A stretch of 5,380 nt of DNA from Bacteroidota bacterium (GTDB lineage: Bacteria; Bacteroidota; Bacteroidia; Bacteroidales; B18-G4): positions 1-5,380 of the forward strand of contig QMPN01000215.1 in assembly GCA_003648575.1 (NCBI GenBank), given 5' to 3'. Under the pieces are notes generated by a model that made no database searches, had not been told where the DNA came from, and was given only the letters and a program-made list of their open reading frames with translations. Position numbers and translations under genes: made by a program. This document shows, piece after piece, positions 1-5,380 of this stretch; the first letter of the stretch is position 1, and each line of letters starts with the position of its first letter.

Positions 1-2
1 CC

Positions 3-521
3 CAAACCAAGATCATATACCTGGTAAGGGATGGGCGTGATGCCCTGGTGTCAATGGCGCATCACAGAAAAGATATTATAGAACCCGGCTCTGACTACAT
101 CGATAACCTGAAGGAGGCCCTCTGGGCGCCCATGGGATCCTATTTCGGTGGCTGGGGTACCAACGTCAGGGAATGGACAGAGATCGCCGATCTGGTTATC
201 CATTTCGATGAGCTGGTCAATGACACTGAAAAAGTGATAGAACGCCTCAGGGAAGTACTTGATCTTCCTGAACCCGACATGCAAAAAATCCCAACTTTCG
301 ATTCTCAACGAAAAGGGGGATCACACTTTGGTGGAAAAAAAAGGAAAAAATTATCACAGGAAGAGCAGGACGCCTTCAATCAGCAGTTTTTCAGAAGTGG
401 AAAAAGCGGTGGTTGGAAGGAGGAAATGCCTGAAGATATACAGGAAAAATTCTGGGATAAATACAGCGACATCATGATAAAGATGGGATATTCCAGGGAT
501 GGAAGCATCAAGCAGGACTAA
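3..521 (+). CDS. Sulfotransferase, Sulfotransfer_1 type (5'-truncated by window edge)
   Basis: This is the C-terminal part of a PAPS-dependent sulfotransferase, which moves a sulfuryl group from PAPS to a hydroxyl or amine of an acceptor. The frame is open from base 3 to the TAA at 519-521, giving 172 visible residues. The first residues read KIIYLVRDGRDALVS, the 3'-phosphate-binding strand-helix of the family. Near the C-terminus, RSGKSGGWK (393-419) matches the family's RxGxxGxWK motif, which also contacts the PAPS 3'-phosphate. The N-terminal PAPS loop (SFPRSGNT-like) must lie upstream of the window. GTG 48 or ATG 54 could be taken as starts but lie inside the conserved RDGRDALVS segment, so they are not real starts. 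The protein is clearly paralogous to the sulfotransferase half of the gene at 2554, sharing LPEPD, the WK motif and a GYxRDGxI ending. The acceptor is unknown. The next gene starts 1 bp after its stop. Confidence 0.9.
   Translation, partial: QTKIIYLVRDGRDALVSMAHHRKDIIEPGSDYIDNLKEALWAPMGSYFGGWGTNVREWTEIADLVIHFDELVNDTEKVIERLREVLDLPEPDMQKIPTFDSQRKGGSHFGGKKRKKLSQEEQDAFNQQFFRSGKSGGWKEEMPEDIQEKFWDKYSDIMIKMGYSRDGSIKQD
514..517 (+). promoter_or_regulatory. Weak ribosome binding site deciding the start at 523
   Basis: AGGA lies 5 bp before ATG 523, inside the last codons of the preceding gene. The alternative in-frame ATG at 499 has only a poor CCAGGG upstream and would add eight residues (MEASSRTK) that the two paralogues do not support. 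I therefore prefer 523. Confidence 0.45.
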
Positions 522-522
522 G

Positions 523-1176
523 ATGATTGAGCTCATCTCCATACACATACCGAAAACTGCCGGCAGCTCTTTTTTTCAATTACTTAAAAAGGTTTACGGC
601 AAAGAGGCTGTCCTGAAGTTAAATATCATGGAAGGGGAAACTGCCGATATAAGTGAAAGCATCACCAACACCACCAGGGTCATACACGGTCACCTGCAGG
701 CAGGCCGGCTCAAAGAGGTCATTGCAAAGAATAATGCACGCGTGATCACCTGGATGAGGGATCCCGTGGAGAGGGTCATATCGAACTACTATTTCTCCAT
801 GCAACGGATAAGAGAAGGAAAGGCTCGCGCACATAAGCTTCATACCCGTGATTTCAGCCTGCTGGAGTATGCAGCCATGGATGAGAATAAGAACAAAGCC
901 AGCTGGTTCCTGGATGGCCTTGCACTTGAAGATTTTTTCTTCATCGGGATATACGAACAGTTCGAAAATGATATAAGCCAGCTCTCACAACTGATGGGAT
1001 GGCCATCGCAAGCTGAGCTGCCACACAGGAAAAGCGGTGATGCGTACACGAAAGATAATGATTGTACAACAGCTTACCGCGATATCGACGAGAAAATGCG
1101 GTCAGACCTGGCCGAATTTAACAGTCTTGATGTAGATTTGTATCAGCAAGCACTTAGATTGAGGGAGGTAATATAA
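523..1176 (+). CDS. Sulfotransferase, Sulfotransfer_2-like, paralogue 1 of 3
   Basis: Predicted PAPS-dependent sulfotransferase of 217 residues, within the usual range for short bacterial members. HIPKTAGSS at residues 8-16 is the 5'-phosphosulfate loop typical of the Sulfotransfer_2 group (relatives of heparan sulfate 2-O- and carbohydrate sulfotransferases). VIHGHL (HGH at 55-57) follows, then WMRDPVERVISNYYF at 77-91, the 3'-phosphate-binding segment. EDFFFIGIYEQF at 136-147 is shared with both downstream paralogues. No signal peptide or membrane segment is seen, so it should be cytosolic. I chose ATG 523 because the core motif then begins near the N-terminus and an AGGA precedes it. ATG 499 (225 residues, overlapping the previous gene by 23 bp) is the alternative. 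The acceptor is not predictable; the family association and the adjacent glycosyltransferase domain suggest a sugar hydroxyl. Confidence 0.88.
   Translation: MIELISIHIPKTAGSSFFQLLKKVYGKEAVLKLNIMEGETADISESITNTTRVIHGHLQAGRLKEVIAKNNARVITWMRDPVERVISNYYFSMQRIREGKARAHKLHTRDFSLLEYAAMDENKNKASWFLDGLALEDFFFIGIYEQFENDISQLSQLMGWPSQAELPHRKSGDAYTKDNDCTTAYRDIDEKMRSDLAEFNSLDVDLYQQALRLREVI
1163..1169 (+). promoter_or_regulatory. Shine-Dalgarno-like site for the gene at 1179
   Basis: GGGAGGT lies about 10 bp before ATG 1179 and inside the last codons of the preceding gene. It is one of the two strongest SD-like sites in the window. Its position within coding sequence means it could partly be coincidence. Confidence 0.5.
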
Positions 1177-1178
1177 AT

Positions 1179-1862
1179 ATGAGCATTGATAATCCGATAG
1201 AACTGATCTCCATCCACATACCTAAAACCGGTGGGCGTTCACTCCTCGATGTCCTGTTGAAAGAATACGGGAAAGACCTTGACTATCGTCACGAGAGAGA
1301 TGAATTTTTCCCGGAAGAAAGGTTTGGCGAATTGAGGATCGACACCTTTCCTGCATATATCCGTGCCTTCCATGCCCATCTTATGGTGAGGCAGGTTATG
1401 CCACTGATCAAGCTGCATCATCCAAAAGTCATCACCTGGGTAAGGGATCCGGTTGAACGCATAACATCAAATTATTACTTTTTCATGCAAAGGATACGTG
1501 AAGGCGGAGCCAATGAGAAGCAAACGAAAAAAAGGGATTACACCCTGGTCGAGTATGCCACGGAAGGAAGAAAAAGTAACCGGATGAGTGCCTTCCTGGA
1601 AGGCATGTTACCTGAGGAATTTTTCTTTATCGGCATACTGGAGCAATTCCAGGATGATATGGATGAGCTGGCCGGAAAGATGGGTTGGAATTCCAGAGGC
1701 CCCTATAAGCATGTGAACGATAATGCCGGGTTTAAGCATAATAACGACTGCGCGACACAGTATAAAGATATTGATGATGGCATGCGGCATGAAATTGAAC
1801 GCTTAAATGAAGAAGATGTACGTTTATATAATGAGATAAAACTAATAAGGGGGGTTGAATGA
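1179..1862 (+). CDS. Sulfotransferase, Sulfotransfer_2-like, paralogue 2 of 3
   Basis: Predicted PAPS-dependent sulfotransferase of 227 residues and a close paralogue of the gene at 523. HIPKTGGRS (13-21) is the PAPS 5'-phosphosulfate loop. WVRDPVERITSNYYF (87-101) is the 3'-phosphate-binding segment, and EEFFFIGILEQF (146-157) is the shared C-terminal block. The HGH of the other two copies is HAH here (65-67), in RAFHAHL. The stretch between the P-loop and this motif (about 32-62) is the most different from the copies, so acceptor specificity has probably changed. The start is supported by GGGAGGT upstream and by alignment to paralogue 1. It begins 2 bp after the TAA of the previous gene, and its TGA overlaps the next start as ATGA, so translational coupling is likely. 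No transport signal is seen. Confidence 0.88.
   Translation: MSIDNPIELISIHIPKTGGRSLLDVLLKEYGKDLDYRHERDEFFPEERFGELRIDTFPAYIRAFHAHLMVRQVMPLIKLHHPKVITWVRDPVERITSNYYFFMQRIREGGANEKQTKKRDYTLVEYATEGRKSNRMSAFLEGMLPEEFFFIGILEQFQDDMDELAGKMGWNSRGPYKHVNDNAGFKHNNDCATQYKDIDDGMRHEIERLNEEDVRLYNEIKLIRGVE
1847..1855 (+). promoter_or_regulatory. Shine-Dalgarno-like site for the gene at 1859
   Basis: AAGGGGGGT sits just before ATG 1859, within the last codons of the preceding gene. Together with the ATGA overlap it supports this start and coupled translation. Confidence 0.5.
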
Positions 1863-2557
1863 GCCTATTCAGGAAAAGCGGAAAGATCAGCAACCAGCTT
1901 GAACTGGTTTCCCTGCATATCCCCAAAACGGCAGGGACAAGCTTCAGAAATATACTGAAAGATGTTTACGGTGCCAGCCATGTAGCCAGACTGGACATAA
2001 GGAGGAATACCGAGCTGAACGGAAAGAGACTGAATTCCTCAAAGCTGAAATCCGGGATCAAGGTGATCCATGGTCATTTCTCCTATCAAAAGCTCATTGA
2101 TCAGTTTGATATCAGGGAGGAAACACCTGTGATTACCTGGCTCAGGGAACCAGCAGAAAGGGTGATCTCGAACTACTATTATCTTGACAAGATACTGCGC
2201 AAGGAACTGAATGAAGAAAAGAAAGACCTGAACATACTGGCCAAGATGGAGAAGACTCTGCTCGAATATGCTGCCACCGAAGCCAACCGTAATCGCATGA
2301 GCAAATTCCTGGAAGGTATCACACCTGAAGATTTTTTCTTTATTGGCTTCACCAATCATTATGAAGAAGACCTGGCTGTGCTGGCCCGTCTTCTGAACTG
2401 GGACAAGTATTCTCTGATCAAACATAATATTACCGGCCAAAAACCGGATGTAGATGCGTCAACCCTGGAGCAGATCAAAGCCCTTAATGAGGCTGATTAT
2501 GATATCTACAACAGAGCCCTCAAGATCAGGGAAGAACGAATAAAAACATCAATATGA
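1859..2557 (+). CDS. Sulfotransferase, Sulfotransfer_2-like, paralogue 3 of 3
   Basis: Predicted PAPS-dependent sulfotransferase of 232 residues. HIPKTAGTS (20-28) is the 5'-phosphosulfate loop, VIHGHF (HGH 71-73) the following conserved motif, and WLREPAERVISNYYY (94-108) the 3'-phosphate-binding segment, here with RE in place of RD. EDFFFIGFTNHY (157-168) is the shared C-terminal block. A Lys/Glu-rich stretch at about 112-133 is somewhat longer than in the other two copies. The N-terminus has about 12 extra basic or polar residues before the core. The gene overlaps the previous one by 4 bp and the next (ATG 2554) by 4 bp, both as ATGA, so all are likely made from one mRNA. It is more diverged from paralogues 1 and 2 than they are from each other, judged by eye. 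The acceptor is unknown. Confidence 0.88.
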   Translation: MSLFRKSGKISNQLELVSLHIPKTAGTSFRNILKDVYGASHVARLDIRRNTELNGKRLNSSKLKSGIKVIHGHFSYQKLIDQFDIREETPVITWLREPAERVISNYYYLDKILRKELNEEKKDLNILAKMEKTLLEYAATEANRNRMSKFLEGITPEDFFFIGFTNHYEEDLAVLARLLNWDKYSLIKHNITGQKPDVDASTLEQIKALNEADYDIYNRALKIREERIKTSI

Positions 2558-2886
2558 TCTGGATCGCCTCTTTTCCTCGTTCGGGCAATACATTCGTGCG
2601 CAATATTCTGCATGAGGTATACGGGCTGGAATCGAGCGAATACCACCGGGAAGAAGACTACCATCTTGATGCCGATTATGTCTCTTTCCCTTTTGTTAAA
2701 ACACATCTTCTCCCTTCACAACTTGATCCCTCCGATCCTGACATCAAGGCTGTATATATTGTCAGGGATGGCAGAGACACCATGGTATCCATTGCCCACC
2801 AGCGCAGCGATATCGTTGCTCCCGGCACCGATTACCAGGAAAACCTGAAGGCCGCAATCTTCGCTGAGAAGGACAGCTTTTTTTGA
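2554..2886 (+). CDS. Sulfotransferase N-terminal half, ended by an in-frame TGA (5' part of a sulfotransferase-GT4 gene)
   Basis: These 110 residues are the N-terminal half of a Sulfotransfer_1-type enzyme. SFPRSGNTF (6-14) is the PAPS 5'-phosphosulfate loop, KTH (49-51) is the conserved strand whose His is the usual catalytic base candidate, and YIVRDGRDTMVS (68-79) is the 3'-phosphate-binding segment. Translation stops at TGA 2884-2886, right after a run of seven T, but the same frame continues with the missing C-terminal half and a glycosyltransferase up to 4689. At the stop, the paralogue at the left edge has FGGW where this gene has FF-stop-GW, so one base change (GGA to TGA) explains it. 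The fragment alone lacks the RxGxxGxWK motif and is unlikely to be an active sulfotransferase. The start ATG overlaps the previous TGA. It may be a recent pseudogene, a sequencing error, or a readthrough product. Confidence 0.82.
   Translation: MIWIASFPRSGNTFVRNILHEVYGLESSEYHREEDYHLDADYVSFPFVKTHLLPSQLDPSDPDIKAVYIVRDGRDTMVSIAHQRSDIVAPGTDYQENLKAAIFAEKDSFF
2884..2886 (+). other. In-frame TGA interrupting the sulfotransferase-GT4 fusion gene
   Basis: TGA follows seven T (2878-2884). The upstream frame from ATG 2554 and the downstream frame to TAA 4689 are the same, so no frameshift is present. Shifting by -1 meets a stop at 2904 and by +1 meets a stop at 2915, so only a sense reading of this codon joins the two halves. 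The aligned residue in the left-edge paralogue is Gly (GGT at 147-149 region). Confidence 0.85.
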
Positions 2887-2931
2887 GGATGGTCGAAAAA
2901 TGTTGAGGACTGGGTAAGCCGTGCCGACCTG

Positions 2932-4689
2932 GTGATAAGATACGAGGACCTCCTCCTCGATCCTATAGGACAGATCGAGCGCCTGAGAAGCATCTGCGAA
3001 CTGCCGGAGCCCGACCAGAGCAAAGTACCAAGCTTCGAATCCCTCAAAAAAGGAAATGCCGCCTATGGTGCCAGGAAGACCTGGGGCTACAGCGAAGAAG
3101 AATCAACAGAACTGGCAGAAAAAGCATTCCGGGAAGGAAAAACGGGGGCCTGGAAGACAGACTTGCCGGATGAGCTTCACGATCTGTTCTGGACCTACCA
3201 TGGCATCACCATGGAGAAGCTTGGATATACAAGAGATGGTAATATTACTGAACCGGAGCCGGAACTGGACCATCTGTACCGTAAAAAATTAGGCATCCCC
3301 CCCGGGGAAAGAAATACGCCACCATACAAATTACTCATCGAGGCTAATAAGATGGCCACACGCGATAATGATGGAGTTAAAAGATATCTGGCTACCCTGC
3401 TCAATGGCATGGCTCCTCTGGTGACAAGCACAAACAGTAAATGGAATATCGATCTCCTCATAAATAAGGAGATCATCCCCCTGTCAGATTTCATACAGCA
3501 TTTGGAAGAAGGCTTCGAACACAGCGGTTCCTCCGATAAAGAACAGCGATCCGGCCCCAGGAAGAAAAGCCTCTTCGAAAAACTGGAATCATTCATGCAA
3601 AGCCTTGTGCCCGATCGCTGGATCAAGTGGCTGACCGACCATAACATCATGGTTTTTCATAAGATCTATGATTTCCTGAAAAGGTCTGCCCTGACAGTTA
3701 TCTACTGGCTCAGGTGGCTGATATTATTAATTCCAAAGGCAGTATACAATGCGTATATGCACCATCGGCACCGCCAGGAACAAAGAGCCATCTCCGACAG
3801 CATTGCACATTATGACCTTATCCATGTGCCTCTGCAGCAGCACTACTGGCCGTTCCGTTATGCGCGTGTGCCCATGGTTTTCACCATCCATGATTTCACC
3901 CACAAGCTCTTCCCGAAATTTCACACAGGGATAAACATCAAAAATGCTGATAAGGGCCTCAAAATGATACAGAAAAAGCAATCCCATGTGATTGCAGTAT
4001 CAGAATCAAGCTTAAGGGATTCGAAAAAACACCTCAGCCTGCCTGAAGGAAACTTCCACCTGGCCTACGAAGCCGTGGAAGAAGATAAATTCAGGTTTCA
4101 GGTAAACAAAGAGGATAGCGGTAAGGTCAGGGATAAATACGGCATTCGCAAGGATATGCCTTTCATCCTCCTTCTGGGTACTATTGAGCCAAGGAAGAAT
4201 GTACTGAACAGCATCAACGCTTTTCTTGAGTTGCACAAACGGCATAAAGACCTTAATCTCTCGCTTGTGATTGCAGGAAAGCAGGGATGGAAAATGAAAA
4301 AATTCGTTGGTTACAGCAAGCTTATCACCTTTACCGGTTTCATCGACGACAGTGATCTTTCCGCTTTATATTCAGAAGCCATGGCACTCAGCTATGTATC
4401 TTATTATGAGGGCTTCGGACTACCATTGCTTGAAGCCATGCGCTGCGGAACGCCGGTGATCTATGGCAACAACAGCTCCATGCCCGAGGTTGGTGGTGAT
4501 GGTGGCCTGCCGGCCGATCCCGCTAACATAGAGGAAATCTGTGATTGCTATGAGAAGTTGATGTTCGATGAATCTTTCCGGACTGAACTTGGTCAGAAGG
4601 CCATGAAAGCTTCACTGAAGTTCTCGACCCGTAAAAGTGTGATGGATACGCTGAAGATTTATGAGAATATCATCAGTCAAAGCAAATAA
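2932..4689 (+). CDS. Sulfotransferase C-terminal half fused to GT4-family glycosyltransferase (3' part of interrupted gene)
   Basis: The frame resumes after the TGA (first sense codon 2887). GTG 2932 is only its first in-frame start-like codon and lies inside the conserved ADLVIRYEDLL strand, with no good ribosome site, so a natural start here is doubtful. Numbering from 2932, residues 1-105 finish a Sulfotransfer_1 domain, with REGKTGAWK at 67-75 and GYTRDGNI at 98-105. A GT4 glycosyltransferase (GT-B fold) begins near 131: YKLLIEANKM and DGVKRYLATLL form its N-terminal part, followed by FTIHDF (317-322), VIAVSESS (353-360), LGTIEPRKN (415-423) and VIAGKQGWK (446-454). YEGFGLPLLE carries the EX7E pair E493/E501, which binds the nucleotide-sugar donor. 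The domain resembles mannosyl- or rhamnosyltransferases of polysaccharide clusters, but neither sugar nor acceptor can be told. Read together with 2554-2886, the intact protein would be about 711 residues. Confidence 0.85.
   Translation: MIRYEDLLLDPIGQIERLRSICELPEPDQSKVPSFESLKKGNAAYGARKTWGYSEEESTELAEKAFREGKTGAWKTDLPDELHDLFWTYHGITMEKLGYTRDGNITEPEPELDHLYRKKLGIPPGERNTPPYKLLIEANKMATRDNDGVKRYLATLLNGMAPLVTSTNSKWNIDLLINKEIIPLSDFIQHLEEGFEHSGSSDKEQRSGPRKKSLFEKLESFMQSLVPDRWIKWLTDHNIMVFHKIYDFLKRSALTVIYWLRWLILLIPKAVYNAYMHHRHRQEQRAISDSIAHYDLIHVPLQQHYWPFRYARVPMVFTIHDFTHKLFPKFHTGINIKNADKGLKMIQKKQSHVIAVSESSLRDSKKHLSLPEGNFHLAYEAVEEDKFRFQVNKEDSGKVRDKYGIRKDMPFILLLGTIEPRKNVLNSINAFLELHKRHKDLNLSLVIAGKQGWKMKKFVGYSKLITFTGFIDDSDLSALYSEAMALSYVSYYEGFGLPLLEAMRCGTPVIYGNNSSMPEVGGDGGLPADPANIEEICDCYEKLMFDESFRTELGQKAMKASLKFSTRKSVMDTLKIYENIISQSK
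3685..3735 (+). other. Hydrophobic, possibly membrane-associating segment inserted in the GT4 domain
   Basis: The encoded SALTVIYWLRWLILLIP (residues 252-268 counted from 2932) is strongly hydrophobic with one central Arg and is flanked by basic residues (KR before, HHRHR after). It lies in a stretch of about 115 residues between the first GT4 strand segment (WNIDLLIN) and YDLIHVP, longer than I expect for this fold. It could anchor the enzyme peripherally at the membrane where a lipid-linked acceptor would be, but it could also be a buried helix. Confidence 0.4.
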
Positions 4690-4742
4690 ACGATAACTTT
4701 ACAAATCCAACGAAACACAGACGGATACAGGACAGATTGAAC
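4690..4742 (+). other. Short intergenic gap, no terminator or promoter recognised
   Basis: These 53 bp are AC-rich. I find no inverted repeat followed by T and no convincing promoter; TAACTTTA (4694-4701) only loosely resembles a Bacteroidota -7 box. AGGA at 4729-4732 is 10 bp before ATG 4743 and is a weak ribosome site. Cotranscription across the gap is the simplest reading. Confidence 0.4.
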
Positions 4743-5380
4743 ATGAAACAAAAAAGGCAGATCCCCATAACAGATATAGAAATGAGCACGGCTGAACGCT
4801 TTGACCGTATAGCAGCTCAATTCCCTAATAAGATCGCTATAAAGTATGAGAGTGACAAGCTCACTTACAGCGAATTACAGCTCAAAGCCAATACGATTGC
4901 CCATCATATCAAAGCCCTTGGCCCGGATAAGGGTCAGGTAGCTTTTTTCCTTTCTTTTGGCATCGAACAGTTCGTGACTTTGTTCGGAATACTTAAAGCC
5001 GGTTCTGCTTATGTGCCCATAGATACCAGCTGGCCTGCGCATCGGATCGAATTTTCCCTGGCAGATTCGGAGTCTGCAGCAGTGATCACTGACAATACGA
5101 ACCTGGGGCAGGTGAAGGCCCTGTGCGGAGAAAGTAAGATCATCAATATTGATGAGATCGATTTCTCGGAAAATACAGCCCAGCCCGGATCCTATCCTTC
5201 AGCTGATGACATTCAGCATATTCTGTATACATCAGGATCGTCAGGTGAACCTAAAGGCGTTTATACCAGCCACAGGAATCAGATGCACTTTATGAAGCGT
5301 TTTTCTGAATTCATCGGTATTACCCCTGACGATATCTTTGCATATTATTTTTCCATCGGTTTTTCTGCACATGCCATGCC
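4743..5380 (+). CDS. NRPS-like adenylation (AMP-binding) enzyme, 3'-truncated by window edge
   Basis: The frame is open from ATG 4743 to the right edge (212 full codons). It encodes the N-terminal part of an ANL-superfamily adenylation domain, which activates a carboxylic acid with ATP and normally loads it on a carrier-protein thiol. Motif A1 is LTYSEL (40-45), A2 is LKAGSAYVPID (84-94), and A3, the ATP phosphate loop, is LYTSGSSGEPKGV (161-173). These match amino acid-adenylating NRPS domains better than acyl-CoA ligases, especially A2. The protein starts directly with the adenylation domain and has no condensation domain, so it is either a loading module or a stand-alone enzyme. At the A4 position the sequence is GFSAHAM (206-212), where NRPS domains usually have FDAS; the amino-group-binding Asp seems to be Ser208. 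Whether carrier, reductase or further domains follow cannot be seen. The same strand and the 53-bp gap suggest it belongs to the sulfotransferase operon. Confidence 0.9.
   Translation, partial: MKQKRQIPITDIEMSTAERFDRIAAQFPNKIAIKYESDKLTYSELQLKANTIAHHIKALGPDKGQVAFFLSFGIEQFVTLFGILKAGSAYVPIDTSWPAHRIEFSLADSESAAVITDNTNLGQVKALCGESKIINIDEIDFSENTAQPGSYPSADDIQHILYTSGSSGEPKGVYTSHRNQMHFMKRFSEFIGITPDDIFAYYFSIGFSAHAM

Noticed and set aside
331..350. A-rich tract resembling a slippery site or regulatory element
   Set aside because: It encodes a Lys-rich stretch (GGKKRKK) in frame within the left-edge sulfotransferase, and the frame is intact on both sides.
2039..2440. 133-codon open frame on the minus strand
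   Set aside because: It lies entirely antisense to the well-supported sulfotransferase at 1859-2557 and its translation shows no recognisable motif.
2878..2884. Programmed frameshift on the seven-T run
   Set aside because: The -1 frame stops at 2904 and the +1 frame at 2915, so neither would yield a product with the downstream domain.
2884..2886. TGA as a sense codon through an alternative genetic code (Gly as in code 25, or Trp as in code 4)
   Set aside because: Only one internal TGA occurs across all the genes, Gly is otherwise always GGN and Trp TGG, and TGA serves as the natural stop at 1860-1862 and 2555-2557 in ATGA overlaps.
2884..2930. Selenocysteine insertion at the TGA
   Set aside because: The aligned paralogue has Gly rather than Cys, and I see no stable stem-loop just downstream of the codon.
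2932..2934. GTG 2932 as a true gene start
   Set aside because: It is an internal Val codon in the conserved ADLVIRYEDL strand and has no clear ribosome binding site; a protein starting here would begin in the middle of a sulfotransferase domain.
3195..3650. 151-codon open frame on the minus strand
   Set aside because: It is antisense to the sulfotransferase-GT4 gene, has a biased low-complexity composition and no family motif; a chance open frame is the simplest explanation.

Overview
The window carries a compact, one-direction (+ strand) biosynthetic gene cluster. Five sulfotransferase domains, one GT4-type glycosyltransferase domain and the start of an NRPS-like adenylation enzyme fill almost all of it. 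Codon use is moderate in GC, with many ATA and AGG/AGA codons. This would fit a Bacteroidota-like or related environmental bacterium, but that is a weak guess: nothing here is a taxonomic marker, and two of the genes have SD-like start regions, which are unusual in Bacteroidota.

Layout: (1) positions 3-521, the C-terminal part of a Sulfotransfer_1-type enzyme whose start lies off the left edge; (2) 523-1176, 1179-1862 and 1859-2557, three tandem, diverged paralogues of the other sulfotransferase type (HIPKTxGxS start, Sulfotransfer_2-like); (3) 2554-4689, one reading frame encoding a second Sulfotransfer_1-type domain joined to a complete GT4 glycosyltransferase, interrupted by a single in-frame TGA at 2884-2886; (4) a 53-bp gap without an evident terminator or promoter; (5) 4743 to the right edge, an AMP-binding adenylation domain that is cut off.

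Genes overlap by 4 bp (ATGA) or are separated by 1-2 bp, so the sulfotransferase block and the fused gene are probably one operon, and the adenylation gene probably belongs to it. The likely joint task is to build a small glycosylated molecule or glycan sulfated at several positions. The GT4 domain would add a sugar, the PAPS-dependent sulfotransferases would decorate different hydroxyl or amino groups, and the adenylation enzyme would activate an acyl or amino acid building block. The product is not known from the sequence.

The most notable points are the sulfotransferase-glycosyltransferase fusion, the TGA that replaces a glycine conserved in the neighbouring paralogue while the frame stays open for about 600 codons beyond it, the five clustered sulfotransferase domains from two families, and an adenylation domain in which the usual amino-group-binding Asp of motif A4 appears to be Ser.
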